11,095 bases of DNA from Alloprevotella tannerae. GTDB lineage: Bacteria > Bacteroidota > Bacteroidia > Bacteroidales > Bacteroidaceae. The position numbers and the translations under genes were made by a program. The notes under the pieces are model-generated. The model was not told the DNA's origin. It saw only the letters and a list, made by a program, of their open reading frames with translations, and did not search any database. This document shows, one piece after another, positions 1-6,913 of the stretch (position 1 is its first letter; each line of letters opens with the position of its first letter). The stretch spans positions 1-11,095 of the forward strand of contig JABZGO010000043.1 in the NCBI GenBank assembly GCA_015259305.1, read 5' to 3'.

Positions 1-2
1 TT

Positions 3-76
3 GGTGCGTTAGTTCAGCCGGTTAGAATGCCTGCCTGTCACGCAGGAGGTCACGGGTTCGAGTCCCGTACGCACCG
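3..76 (+). tRNA. tRNA-Asp (anticodon GUC)
   Basis: The stretch folds into a complete cloverleaf. The 7-bp acceptor stem pairs GGTGCGT (3-9) with ACGCACC (69-75). The anticodon stem pairs CCTGC (30-34) with GCAGG (42-46) around the loop CTGTCAC, giving anticodon GTC at 37-39. The T arm pairs ACGGG with CCCGT around TTCGAGT. The discriminator base is G76, as expected for Asp tRNAs. The CCA end is not encoded (CGA follows), which is common in Bacteroidetes. Only two bases precede it, so its promoter lies outside the window. Confidence 0.97.
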
Positions 77-83
77 CGATAGT

Positions 84-107
84 CCCGCAAACCTTTTTGT
101 TTACGGG
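84..107 (+). terminator. Possible terminator hairpin after tRNA-Asp
   Basis: CCCGCAAAC (84-92) pairs with GTTTACGGG (99-107) across the 6-base loop CTTTTT, giving eight pairs and one C·A mismatch. It lies 8 bases past the tRNA 3' end, where a terminator or processing hairpin is expected. The following bases (GCCATTGTTGTTTTG) are T-rich but not a clean U-tract, so termination is uncertain. Confidence 0.4.
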
Positions 108-164
108 GCCATTGTTGTTTTGACCACTTTGTCAGCCATCAAACGATTAAAGACAAATACAATA

Positions 165-1967
165 ATGAGAGCCATCGAATTACTCAGTCCTGCAAAAAAT
201 GCAGACATTGGCATAGAGGCCATTAAACATGGAGCTGATGCAGTCTATATTGGGCCACCATCTTTTGGTGCTCGCGCTGCTGCAGGTAATTCGATAGCCG
301 ACATCACTCGCCTTTGCGACTATGCTCACTTATTCAATGCCAAGGTTTACGTCACACTAAATACGATCATCTATGATGAAGAATTGGTTGAAGTTGAAAA
401 ATTGATTCACGCCCTCTACACAGCACGTGTTGACGCACTCATCATTCAAGATTTGGGAATCTTGCGTATGCAGATTCCTCCTATTGCATTGCACGCTTCA
501 ACGCAAATGGATATAACAAGCGTGGAGAAAGCTCGCTTCTTAGCAGGTATAGGATTGTCGCAACTGGTTTTAGCACGTGAACTATCACTCGAAACTATTC
601 ATGAAATACACGCACAAGTAGATGCTCCGCTCGAAGCCTTCGTACATGGTGCACTCTGCGTAAGCTATTCTGGACGCTGTTATGCATCACAAGCCTGCTT
701 CAACCGCTCTGCGAATAGAGGAAAGTGCGCTCAACTATGTCGATTTTCCTTCGATCTTCTGACAGATAAAGGGCAAGTGCTGGAAAAGCAAAAGCACCTA
801 CTTAGCATGAAGGATCTCAACCGAAGTCAATCTATTGAAGATATGATAGAGGCGGGTATCTCGTCTTTCAAAATAGAAGGCCGATTGAAAGATATGGATT
901 ATGTCAAAAACGTAACGGCTTACTACCGACGCCAAATAGATAACGTCATCCGCAAAAATAAACATCAGTATTGCCGTTCTTCATTTGGCATCACAACACT
1001 TTCATTTGAACCGGACGTAGAGAAAAGTTTTAATCGTAGTTTTACTAACTACTTTTTATATAAACGAGAAAACGTTGCCAACATTATCTCTCCTAAATCT
1101 ATGGGAGCATATGTTGGCACAGTAGAGCAAGTAAGTAATCGCCAAATAACCCTTAAGTCACTCTTGGAATTACAGCCGGGAGACGGACTTTGCTTCGTCA
1201 ACGCACAAGAAAAGTTAGAGGGATTTCGCGTTAATCGCGTCAAAGATCGTGTGATTTTCCCAACATCTATGCCTAAAATAGATCAAGGCACAAAAGTATA
1301 TAGGAATTTAGACTACACTTTTGTACGCACACTCGAAAAGCCAACAGCAGAGAGAAAAATGGCATTAAACCTTACCTTCCAAGCATCAGAAAAAGGTTTC
1401 ACTCTTTCAGCGGAAGATGCTATCACACGCGTGAAAATGACTTTAGTTTACAAGAAAGAGGTAGCAAAGCAATCTCAAGAAAGCAACATTCTCAGACAAT
1501 TATCAAAACTTGGCGGAGTACCATTTTACATCGAGAAGGCTTCCATAGATGGAAACTGGTTCATTCCCTCTTCTCAATTGACAGAATGGCGTCGACAGTT
1601 GATAGATAATTTGATTAAAGCCCATCTGGAGAATCACCAAATGCAGCCAAGGGGCATAGAAGATAAGCGATTATGCTACCCGAAGCAACAACTTGATTTC
1701 ACAGCAAACATTGCCAATCACTTGGCAAGGGCATTCTATTCTTCTCACGGCGTTACGACAATGGAAGATGCCTATGAAGTGAAACAACCACAAGAAGCTG
1801 TTTTAATGACTTGTAAGCATTGCATTCGCTATACATTACATCAATGTCTTAAAGATAAAAACGCAAATCGCAAAAATTGGCTTTTGCGCTCAAACGATGG
1901 AAGGTTATTTCCACTTAAATTTGATTGTAAACTTTGCGAAATGCTGGTATTATCTCCTAAAAATTAG
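165..1967 (+). CDS. rlhA: RlhA-type U32 family protein, probable 23S rRNA cytidine hydroxylase
   Basis: The protein is 600 aa from ATG 165. I chose this start because MRAIELLSPAKNADIG aligns with the E. coli RlhA (YdcP) N-terminus as I remember it; the frame is open upstream only by running through the tRNA. RlhA makes 5-hydroxycytidine at C2501 of 23S rRNA in the cytoplasm. The U32 core carries HGADAVYIG (residues 22-30), HASTQ (110-114), HGALCVSYSGRC (161-172), RSANRGKCAQLC (181-192) and SFKIEGRLKDM (234-244). Cysteines C165, C172, C188 and C192 match the spacing of the four cysteines reported important in RlhA, which are thought to bind Fe-S. The C-terminal region (about 544-600) has KHC, C561 and the FDCKLCEM motif (C588, C591), also typical of RlhA rather than the shorter TrhP/YegQ tRNA enzymes. 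Older annotations call this family collagenase-like peptidase, which is probably misleading. No Shine-Dalgarno is visible. The next gene starts 3 bases after the stop. Confidence 0.88.
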   Translation: MRAIELLSPAKNADIGIEAIKHGADAVYIGPPSFGARAAAGNSIADITRLCDYAHLFNAKVYVTLNTIIYDEELVEVEKLIHALYTARVDALIIQDLGILRMQIPPIALHASTQMDITSVEKARFLAGIGLSQLVLARELSLETIHEIHAQVDAPLEAFVHGALCVSYSGRCYASQACFNRSANRGKCAQLCRFSFDLLTDKGQVLEKQKHLLSMKDLNRSQSIEDMIEAGISSFKIEGRLKDMDYVKNVTAYYRRQIDNVIRKNKHQYCRSSFGITTLSFEPDVEKSFNRSFTNYFLYKRENVANIISPKSMGAYVGTVEQVSNRQITLKSLLELQPGDGLCFVNAQEKLEGFRVNRVKDRVIFPTSMPKIDQGTKVYRNLDYTFVRTLEKPTAERKMALNLTFQASEKGFTLSAEDAITRVKMTLVYKKEVAKQSQESNILRQLSKLGGVPFYIEKASIDGNWFIPSSQLTEWRRQLIDNLIKAHLENHQMQPRGIEDKRLCYPKQQLDFTANIANHLARAFYSSHGVTTMEDAYEVKQPQEAVLMTCKHCIRYTLHQCLKDKNANRKNWLLRSNDGRLFPLKFDCKLCEMLVLSPKN

Positions 1968-1970
1968 ACG

Positions 1971-3053
1971 ATGAAAAAGCTCATTTCTGTTTTTATCCTC
2001 CTCTTTCTACTATGCTCTTGCTATTATTCACCCCCCAATCAAGTAGGACATTGGGTTCCTAGTGATCAACAAAGTATTGACTCTGTAACATTTCGCATTT
2101 CTCACCATTATTGGAAAGGTTTTATTGCTTTTGCTACAGACTCATTTCACCTAATGAAGACACTTCCGCCTAATATGCAAGAGGCTACAGGAGATTTTGG
2201 CTACACCATCAATCCAAACAATGAGGTTGATACAATAAGTCTACATAAAGGAGATCAACTTATCGTTTTAGATATATCAAAAACCACACAAACAGGTGCA
2301 GATAGTATTCTAATCAAAGTGGCACGCGACCAATTGACTCAAGGTTGGATCAGCGAGCAGGCATTTCTTAACAAGACTGTTCCCAATGATCCGATTTCAC
2401 GATTCATTCATTTCTTCAGCGATACGCGTTCTTTAATCTTATTTCCTTTACTAGGACTTAGTCTTTTAGTATTTACAATATTGTTATGCCTTAAATACAA
2501 TAAAGTAAAGCGACAGGCAGAAGAAAAAGATTGGAAATACGCTATTAGGCGACAAAAAGAGGCTTTTGCCGATATCTCGTTTATTCCGTCCTACAGCTTA
2601 TACGCTTTATTTTTCTGCTTTATAGTTGCCATCTCTTCAGCCTTATACGGTGGCATACAGCACTTTGCTCCAGATACTTGGATTGAGTTTTACTTTCACC
2701 CAACCATCAATCCTTTAAGTTCTTATCTACCTCCTATTATGCATCTATTCTTAGGATCAGTATGGCTTCTTCTTATTTCCGGAATTGCTGTTATGATTGA
2801 CCTCTCAAAAACAGATGACGGGCAACAAATCATAAAGCATCTTGCAAGCTTAATTTTCAGTACGATACTTATTTATTTCGGACTTACAGAAATCCTCCCT
2901 TTATATTTAGGCCATATTATGCTCGTCTTGATATTTGGGTTTAGACTAAAAAACTACTTCAAGCGTCATACGAAGCAACTCATTTGCGGTAATTGCGGAC
3001 AAGCTATAGAGAATTTAGGAGTTTGTCCGAATTGTGGTGCAATAAACGACTAA
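1971..3053 (+). CDS. Membrane protein with lipobox-like N-terminus, SH3-like domain and C-terminal zinc ribbon
   Basis: This 360-aa protein is of unknown function. Residues 1-17 form a signal sequence ending in a lipobox-like LCSC (C17). Residues 24-135 are an extracytoplasmic region whose end resembles a bacterial SH3 domain (HKGDQLIVLD near 92-101, GWISEQAFL at 125-133). Membrane segments fall near 154-174, 208-227, 253-276, 291-308 and 309-326; the last two could be one long helix. Basic loops (KYNKVKRQ, RLKNYFKRH) predict five crossings, periplasmic N-terminus and cytoplasmic C-terminus. The tail holds a zinc ribbon, CGNC (339-342) and CPNC (352-355). It starts 3 bases after the rlhA stop, so the two are probably cotranscribed. 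SH3 plus zinc ribbon on opposite faces suggests envelope sensing or assembly, but that is inference. Cleavage at C17 is unproven; the N-terminus could remain as another membrane helix. Confidence 0.85.
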   Translation: MKKLISVFILLFLLCSCYYSPPNQVGHWVPSDQQSIDSVTFRISHHYWKGFIAFATDSFHLMKTLPPNMQEATGDFGYTINPNNEVDTISLHKGDQLIVLDISKTTQTGADSILIKVARDQLTQGWISEQAFLNKTVPNDPISRFIHFFSDTRSLILFPLLGLSLLVFTILLCLKYNKVKRQAEEKDWKYAIRRQKEAFADISFIPSYSLYALFFCFIVAISSALYGGIQHFAPDTWIEFYFHPTINPLSSYLPPIMHLFLGSVWLLLISGIAVMIDLSKTDDGQQIIKHLASLIFSTILIYFGLTEILPLYLGHIMLVLIFGFRLKNYFKRHTKQLICGNCGQAIENLGVCPNCGAIND

Positions 3054-3071
3054 CAAATCCCGAAATCTCTT

Positions 3072-3079
3072 TAACTTTG
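3072..3079 (+). promoter_or_regulatory. Bacteroidetes -7 promoter box (TAACTTTG) for the porin gene
   Basis: TAACTTTG matches the TAnnTTTG -7 element exactly. It lies between the preceding stop (3053) and ATG 3110, leaving a leader of roughly 25 bases. No good -33 TTG element sits at the usual ~20-base spacing, so strength is unknown. It suggests the porin gene can be expressed apart from the two genes upstream. Confidence 0.5.
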
Positions 3080-3109
3080 CCGTCAATCAAACGCACATCG
3101 CTTGCTTTT

Positions 3110-5218
3110 ATGAAACAGCTATTAAAGATCTTATTGCTTATCACTTGTCCTTTATCGGCAATTCAAGCACAGAATATTATACAAGACAATAACCAGCAAC
3201 ATTCTGCAACAGATTCTATCGAGAAAGAAAACGTTCCGGAGGGTATTTATGCTTGGAAAGTAGGCACTCGCTTTGGAGATATTCGTCCTGCGCAAATGGA
3301 TACAATCCCTCACCTCTTCCAGAATCAGGTTTTCACAGATGGGCTTACGGGGCGCTACAACTTTTTAGGAAATTCGGGGTCTCCACGTATCAGTAGGCTT
3401 TTTACAGATCGTAATAATGCCCTCACAGATGAGGAATTCATCTTCACAAATCCTTATGATTTTTTCTTGCGAACACCCGGTCAGATCTTGTTTACCAATA
3501 CAAAATCTCCCTTTACGAATATTACGTTTCACGAATGCGGAAGTAAACAAAGCGGAGAGTCAAGACTAAAAGGGGCTTTCTCAACGAATATAAACAAGCG
3601 TTTTGGACTTGGGTTTGTAATCGATTATCTCTATGGCAGAGGATACTATAGTAGCCAAAATACCTCACAATTAGGAGGAACTTTGTTTGCATCTTACTTG
3701 GGCAAGAATTATAAGATGCACACGCTTTACTCCACCGATTTTCTGAAAACTTCCGAAAACGGAGGAATTGAAGATGATGCTTATATTACAAACCCCGAAT
3801 CATTCCCGACAAAATATGGGACGGAAGATATGCCAACCAATCTTTCCAAGACGTATAATAGAATGCATCTGAACTCATTCTTTTTAACGCACAACTATAG
3901 CTTAGGCTTCTCTCGCTTCTATGATAATGAAGGAAAAATAGTTAAAGTGAAGCACAACAAAATTTCTGGCCAATTATTAAAAGCAACTGACTCAATACAC
4001 ACAAACGTCAACGATAGTTTACTAAGAGAGGAATTTGTACCCGTCACAAGTTTTATTCATACATTCCAGCTCTCTCACAACAATAGGCGCTTTATATCTA
4101 ACTTACCTTTAAATGAAGCAAAAGGCTTCTTTAAAGACTTCTATTTGCCGGCAGATTCTGCCAATGATATGACCAAATACCTACATTTAAGAAATACATT
4201 TGCCATAGAGCTACACGAAGGCTTCAATAAGTGGGTGAAGACCGGACTTCGTCTATTCGCACAGCATGATTTCTACAATTTTTCTTTGCCTGATACGCTC
4301 ACAACAGCAAGCAACCTAACAACGAAGCAATATAGACACAACTATCTTACACTTGGCGCACAACTACTCAAGGAAAAAGGCAAGTATTTCCACTATCACG
4401 TGTTGGGAGAATTGAGAACGACCGGCACCCAGTGGGGAGAATTTAACGTAGAAGGGAATGTAGATTTCACGATCCCATTCCGGAAAGACTCGCTTATTGT
4501 TAATTTAGACGGCTATGTAAGACGTTGGACATCACCTTTCTATTTTAACCATTACCATGCACGAAACGCTTGGTGGGACAAAGATTTAAATAAGCAGTTT
4601 TCTACACATATAGGCGGAAGTCTACACTATAAACAGACAAAGTTCAGTCTGCACATTGAAAATATCAAAAACTATCCATTCTTTGCGCAAACCTTATACC
4701 CTTATACTGCATCAAGCACTCAAAAATACACCCATTCGGTTAATTCAAGCCAAAAAACCGGCAATTTGCAGTTGATCGCTGCGACGCTAACTCAAAATTT
4801 CCATTGGGGAATCTTGCATTGGGAAAATGAAATCACTTGGCAAGCTAGCTCCGATGCTTCTGTTTATCCGCTTCCGGCTATTAATCTATGGACGAATTTA
4901 TACTTGAAGTTCAAAATCGCCAAGGTTCTGAATACGGAACTCGGAACAGACATGCGCTTCTTCACAAAATATGATGCCTTAGCTTACTCTCCTACTATTG
5001 GACAATATGCAGTTCAAGACCCTCAATATAAAATAACGTTAGGCAATTATCCTCTTATTAATGCTTACGCCAATTTTGATCTAAAGCGAACCCGCTTTTA
5101 TGTGATGGTTTCACATCTCAATTACAGTTCAGGCAATGGTAAGCCTTTCTTAGTTCCCCACTACCCACTCAATCGTCTTGTTCTAAGATTGGGAATCTCT
5201 TGGAATTTTATCAATTAA
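3110..5218 (+). CDS. Putative outer-membrane porin (Bacteroidetes Porin_10-like family)
   Basis: The protein is 702 aa from ATG 3110. I preferred this start over ATG 2993 because it opens directly on a signal peptide (MKQLLKILLLITC...AIQA, cleavage likely after A20) and follows the -7 box at 3072; the upstream start would overlap the previous gene by 61 bases and hide the signal. The mature chain has many short alternating segments rich in Tyr, Phe, Asn, Thr and Gly, as in a beta-barrel (for example near GLGFVIDYLYGRGYY and HNYLTLGAQLL), and ends in RLVLRLGISWNFIN, a plausible last strand. The early block with GRYNFLGNSGSP, FTNPYDFF and TNITFHECGSKQSGE resembles the Bacteroidetes 'putative porin' family (PF14121 by recollection). 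Substrate is unknown. There is no SusC/TonB plug or carboxy sorting domain. The HhH gene follows after 13 bases, so they probably share a transcript. Confidence 0.82.
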   Translation: MKQLLKILLLITCPLSAIQAQNIIQDNNQQHSATDSIEKENVPEGIYAWKVGTRFGDIRPAQMDTIPHLFQNQVFTDGLTGRYNFLGNSGSPRISRLFTDRNNALTDEEFIFTNPYDFFLRTPGQILFTNTKSPFTNITFHECGSKQSGESRLKGAFSTNINKRFGLGFVIDYLYGRGYYSSQNTSQLGGTLFASYLGKNYKMHTLYSTDFLKTSENGGIEDDAYITNPESFPTKYGTEDMPTNLSKTYNRMHLNSFFLTHNYSLGFSRFYDNEGKIVKVKHNKISGQLLKATDSIHTNVNDSLLREEFVPVTSFIHTFQLSHNNRRFISNLPLNEAKGFFKDFYLPADSANDMTKYLHLRNTFAIELHEGFNKWVKTGLRLFAQHDFYNFSLPDTLTTASNLTTKQYRHNYLTLGAQLLKEKGKYFHYHVLGELRTTGTQWGEFNVEGNVDFTIPFRKDSLIVNLDGYVRRWTSPFYFNHYHARNAWWDKDLNKQFSTHIGGSLHYKQTKFSLHIENIKNYPFFAQTLYPYTASSTQKYTHSVNSSQKTGNLQLIAATLTQNFHWGILHWENEITWQASSDASVYPLPAINLWTNLYLKFKIAKVLNTELGTDMRFFTKYDALAYSPTIGQYAVQDPQYKITLGNYPLINAYANFDLKRTRFYVMVSHLNYSSGNGKPFLVPHYPLNRLVLRLGISWNFIN

Positions 5219-5231
5219 ACAAGATTGAATC

Positions 5232-6122
5232 ATGGAACGCCGCCGCTTCACAAGAGAGGAGCTATATGGTCTAATAGCCATTCTCTTGGTCATACTCCTA
5301 ATAGTCATCTTACTCAAACTATATAGGAATGAGGAAACGACACCGGCAAACAATCAAGTTCAAACCTCATTACAAGATTTATCCAACTTTGAAGAACAGC
5401 TCAAGAAGGACTCATTAGCGTGGGTTAGACAGCATCCACATTGGAGTAGCGAAAAGTTTACAACCAAATTATTCCCCTTCGACCCCAACACGGCCAGCTA
5501 TGAGACCTTCATGGCTTTGGGCTTCGCTCCTTGGCAGGCTAGAAACGCCCTCAAATATCGATCAAAAGGTGGGCGATGGAAGTCTGCCGAACATTTTAGT
5601 CATTTGTATGGGTTGAGGACAAAAGATTTTGAACGCCTGCGACCTTATATCATTATCCATCAAGATAGCAATGAGTGTACACAATCTAAAAGAGACAGCA
5701 TCCGAAGAACACACGTAGAAAAATATGCCCCGGGCACAAAGATTGATATCAATGAAGCCGACACCAATGCATTGAAAAAAATACCAGGAATAGGCGCTTA
5801 TTATGCCGGAAAGATTGTGCGTTATCGAGAAAGACTTGGTGGCTTTGTTAGCAAGCAGCAATTGAAAGAAATAGAAGGTCTTCCAGATAACGTAGAGCAA
5901 TGGTTCTTCATTGAAAAGTTTATACCAAATCAAATACACATCAACAAAGTGTCTTTTAAGCAGCTCATACGACACCCTTACTTTAATTATGAGCAAACAA
6001 AAGCCATCATTAATCATATTCGCTTAAATGGACCGATAAAAAATTGGGAAGAATTGCGATTCTTAGGTGTATTTACAAAGAATGAACTTGATCGTCTATT
6101 TCCTTATGTCTCTTTCTCTTAA
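5232..6122 (+). CDS. Membrane-anchored helix-hairpin-helix protein, ComEA-like
   Basis: The protein is 296 aa. A basic N-terminus (MERRRFTREE) precedes one strong membrane helix (residues 11-30), so the rest should be periplasmic. After a polar linker come three helix-hairpin-helix units. Unit 1 (about 82-140) has FDPNTASYETFMALGF. Unit 2 (about 170-230) is canonical, with IDINEADTNALKKIPGIGAYYAGKI-type sequence and IPGIG at 184-188. Unit 3 (about 234-293) has IHINKVSFKQLIRHPYF and is degenerate, lacking a GIG hairpin. HhH units of this type bind DNA backbone in ComEA, the periplasmic DNA receptor of competence, but ComEA usually has one HhH pair, so a role in DNA uptake is inference. No other competence gene is visible. 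The start follows the porin stop by 13 bases. All genes end here before a long gap. Confidence 0.85.
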   Translation: MERRRFTREELYGLIAILLVILLIVILLKLYRNEETTPANNQVQTSLQDLSNFEEQLKKDSLAWVRQHPHWSSEKFTTKLFPFDPNTASYETFMALGFAPWQARNALKYRSKGGRWKSAEHFSHLYGLRTKDFERLRPYIIIHQDSNECTQSKRDSIRRTHVEKYAPGTKIDINEADTNALKKIPGIGAYYAGKIVRYRERLGGFVSKQQLKEIEGLPDNVEQWFFIEKFIPNQIHINKVSFKQLIRHPYFNYEQTKAIINHIRLNGPIKNWEELRFLGVFTKNELDRLFPYVSFS

Positions 6123-6405
6123 GATTAAAAGTAAGTTTGAGTGAAAACCATATTTTATTATGAACCAATAAATTACAATTAAGTTCTTTTACTTATAGTA
6201 CTAAACATTAGACTTTATCCAAATAAGATATCTATCAGGATTAGAATTCAATCCCGTACAACTTTTAATTAAACGCTCGTTAATTTGACAATTTTAGTAC
6301 CATATATAATCCGACAGATCAAATGTCTACATATAAAAAGACGCTGTTTCGTAGTCCTAACATCGATTTGCCAATCTTTAGATACCTGTTTATATAAATA
6401 CCATT

Positions 6406-6493
6406 GTAGAAGTACATTCGTACCAACGCGTAGGGACAAACGTACACACGTAGAAGAACAAGTATACGCACGGGAAAACACGTTGCAACAACG
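6406..6493. repeat. Degenerate ~22-base tandem repeat patch, about four copies
   Basis: Units begin near 6406, 6430, 6450 and 6472, spaced 24, 20 and 22 bases. The first three share a loose pattern GTAGnAGnACAnnCGTAC: GTAGAAGTACATTCGTAC, GTAGGGACAAACGTAC and GTAGAAGAACAAGTATAC. The fourth (GGGAAAACACGTTGCAAC) is more diverged. ACGT/CGTAC words recur throughout. It lies about 300-400 bases before the polysaccharide operon promoter. Function is unknown; it could be decayed repeat DNA or a cluster of protein-binding sites. Confidence 0.4.
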
Positions 6494-6800
6494 AGGCTTC
6501 TTAATTTTATTTTAAGATGGACGTGCAGAGCTATAAGTATTTTTTTGTAGAAAATCAGACAAAAGAGCAATCTCGTACAAGCATAGCACAATAAATTCAG
6601 TAATAATCAGTTGAAAAGTATGCGGTATGAAGAGGCACAACATTTCCGCTCTTACGATGATATGCGATGCAACAATTGAAATGCGAACAAACCAAACATA
6701 ATCGCATCCTATTTTGTCTTCAGAGCAGTATCCTTTACGCCTTGTAACGCTCAAACATCATTGTTTAAACTAAAAGAGCGGAATAAATTGCCTTTTTTTG

Positions 6801-6808
6801 TACTTTTG
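6801..6808 (+). promoter_or_regulatory. Bacteroidetes -7 promoter box (TACTTTTG) for the polysaccharide operon
   Basis: TACTTTTG, followed by CA, matches the TAnnTTTG -7 consensus exactly and sits in the common Bacteroidetes context TTTTTTTGTACTTTTGCA. Transcription would start around 6815, giving a leader of about 100 bases before ATG 6914. No clear -33 TTG element occurs at ~20-base spacing; the TTG at 6788-6790 is too close. Confidence 0.6.
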
Positions 6809-6913
6809 CATCGACATTGCCTTTCGTGCGGTTTTACCAACCATACAGACGGCCTTGCCCAGATAAAAATCTATTTTAGATGTTCTACATCAACTAGAAA
6901 AGTAACACAACTT

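Larger units (their letters stand above)
6123..6913. other. Long intergenic region with no convincing gene
   Basis: About 790 bases separate the HhH gene from the polysaccharide export gene. Short open frames exist on both strands (for example 6285-6515 +, 6319-6591 -, 6512-6754 -), but they overlap one another, have erratic Cys/Val/Tyr/Leu-rich composition, several need TTG-type starts, and none shows a recognisable motif. The first ~300 bases are A/T-rich. I found no strong terminator hairpin for the upstream genes. The supported contents are a degenerate repeat patch (6406-6493), a -7 promoter box (6801-6808) and a leader of roughly 100 bases. A decayed gene cannot be excluded. Confidence 0.7.

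Noticed and set aside
62..88. Short direct repeat AGTCCCG (tRNA 3' part and just after it) as a possible integration site.
   Set aside because: Only seven bases repeat, there is no integrase gene, and the second copy forms part of a hairpin stem.
27..164. Upstream extension of the RlhA frame from ATG 27.
   Set aside because: It would translate through tRNA-Asp and the following hairpin, and family similarity begins exactly at ATG 165.
2993..3109. Upstream start for the porin gene, overlapping the zinc-ribbon gene.
   Set aside because: The extra 39 residues hide the signal peptide and precede the -7 box at 3072; ATG 3110 explains both.
5562..6017. A 151-codon minus-strand frame inside the HhH gene.
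   Set aside because: It lies antisense to a well-supported HhH coding region and shows no recognisable domain.
6662..6707. Inverted repeat ATGCGAT (6662-6668) / ATCGCAT (6701-6707).
   Set aside because: Seven pairs across a 32-base loop with no extension of the stem is expected by chance in this region.
6269..6754. Small open frames on both strands in the intergenic region (76, 90, 80 and 70 codons).
   Set aside because: They overlap one another, show erratic composition with no motif or signal, and several depend on non-ATG starts.
6880..6897. Five-codon frame ATG TTC TAC ATC AAC TAG in the leader, a possible leader peptide.
   Set aside because: Too short to separate from chance; no run of one regulatory codon and no visible ribosome site.
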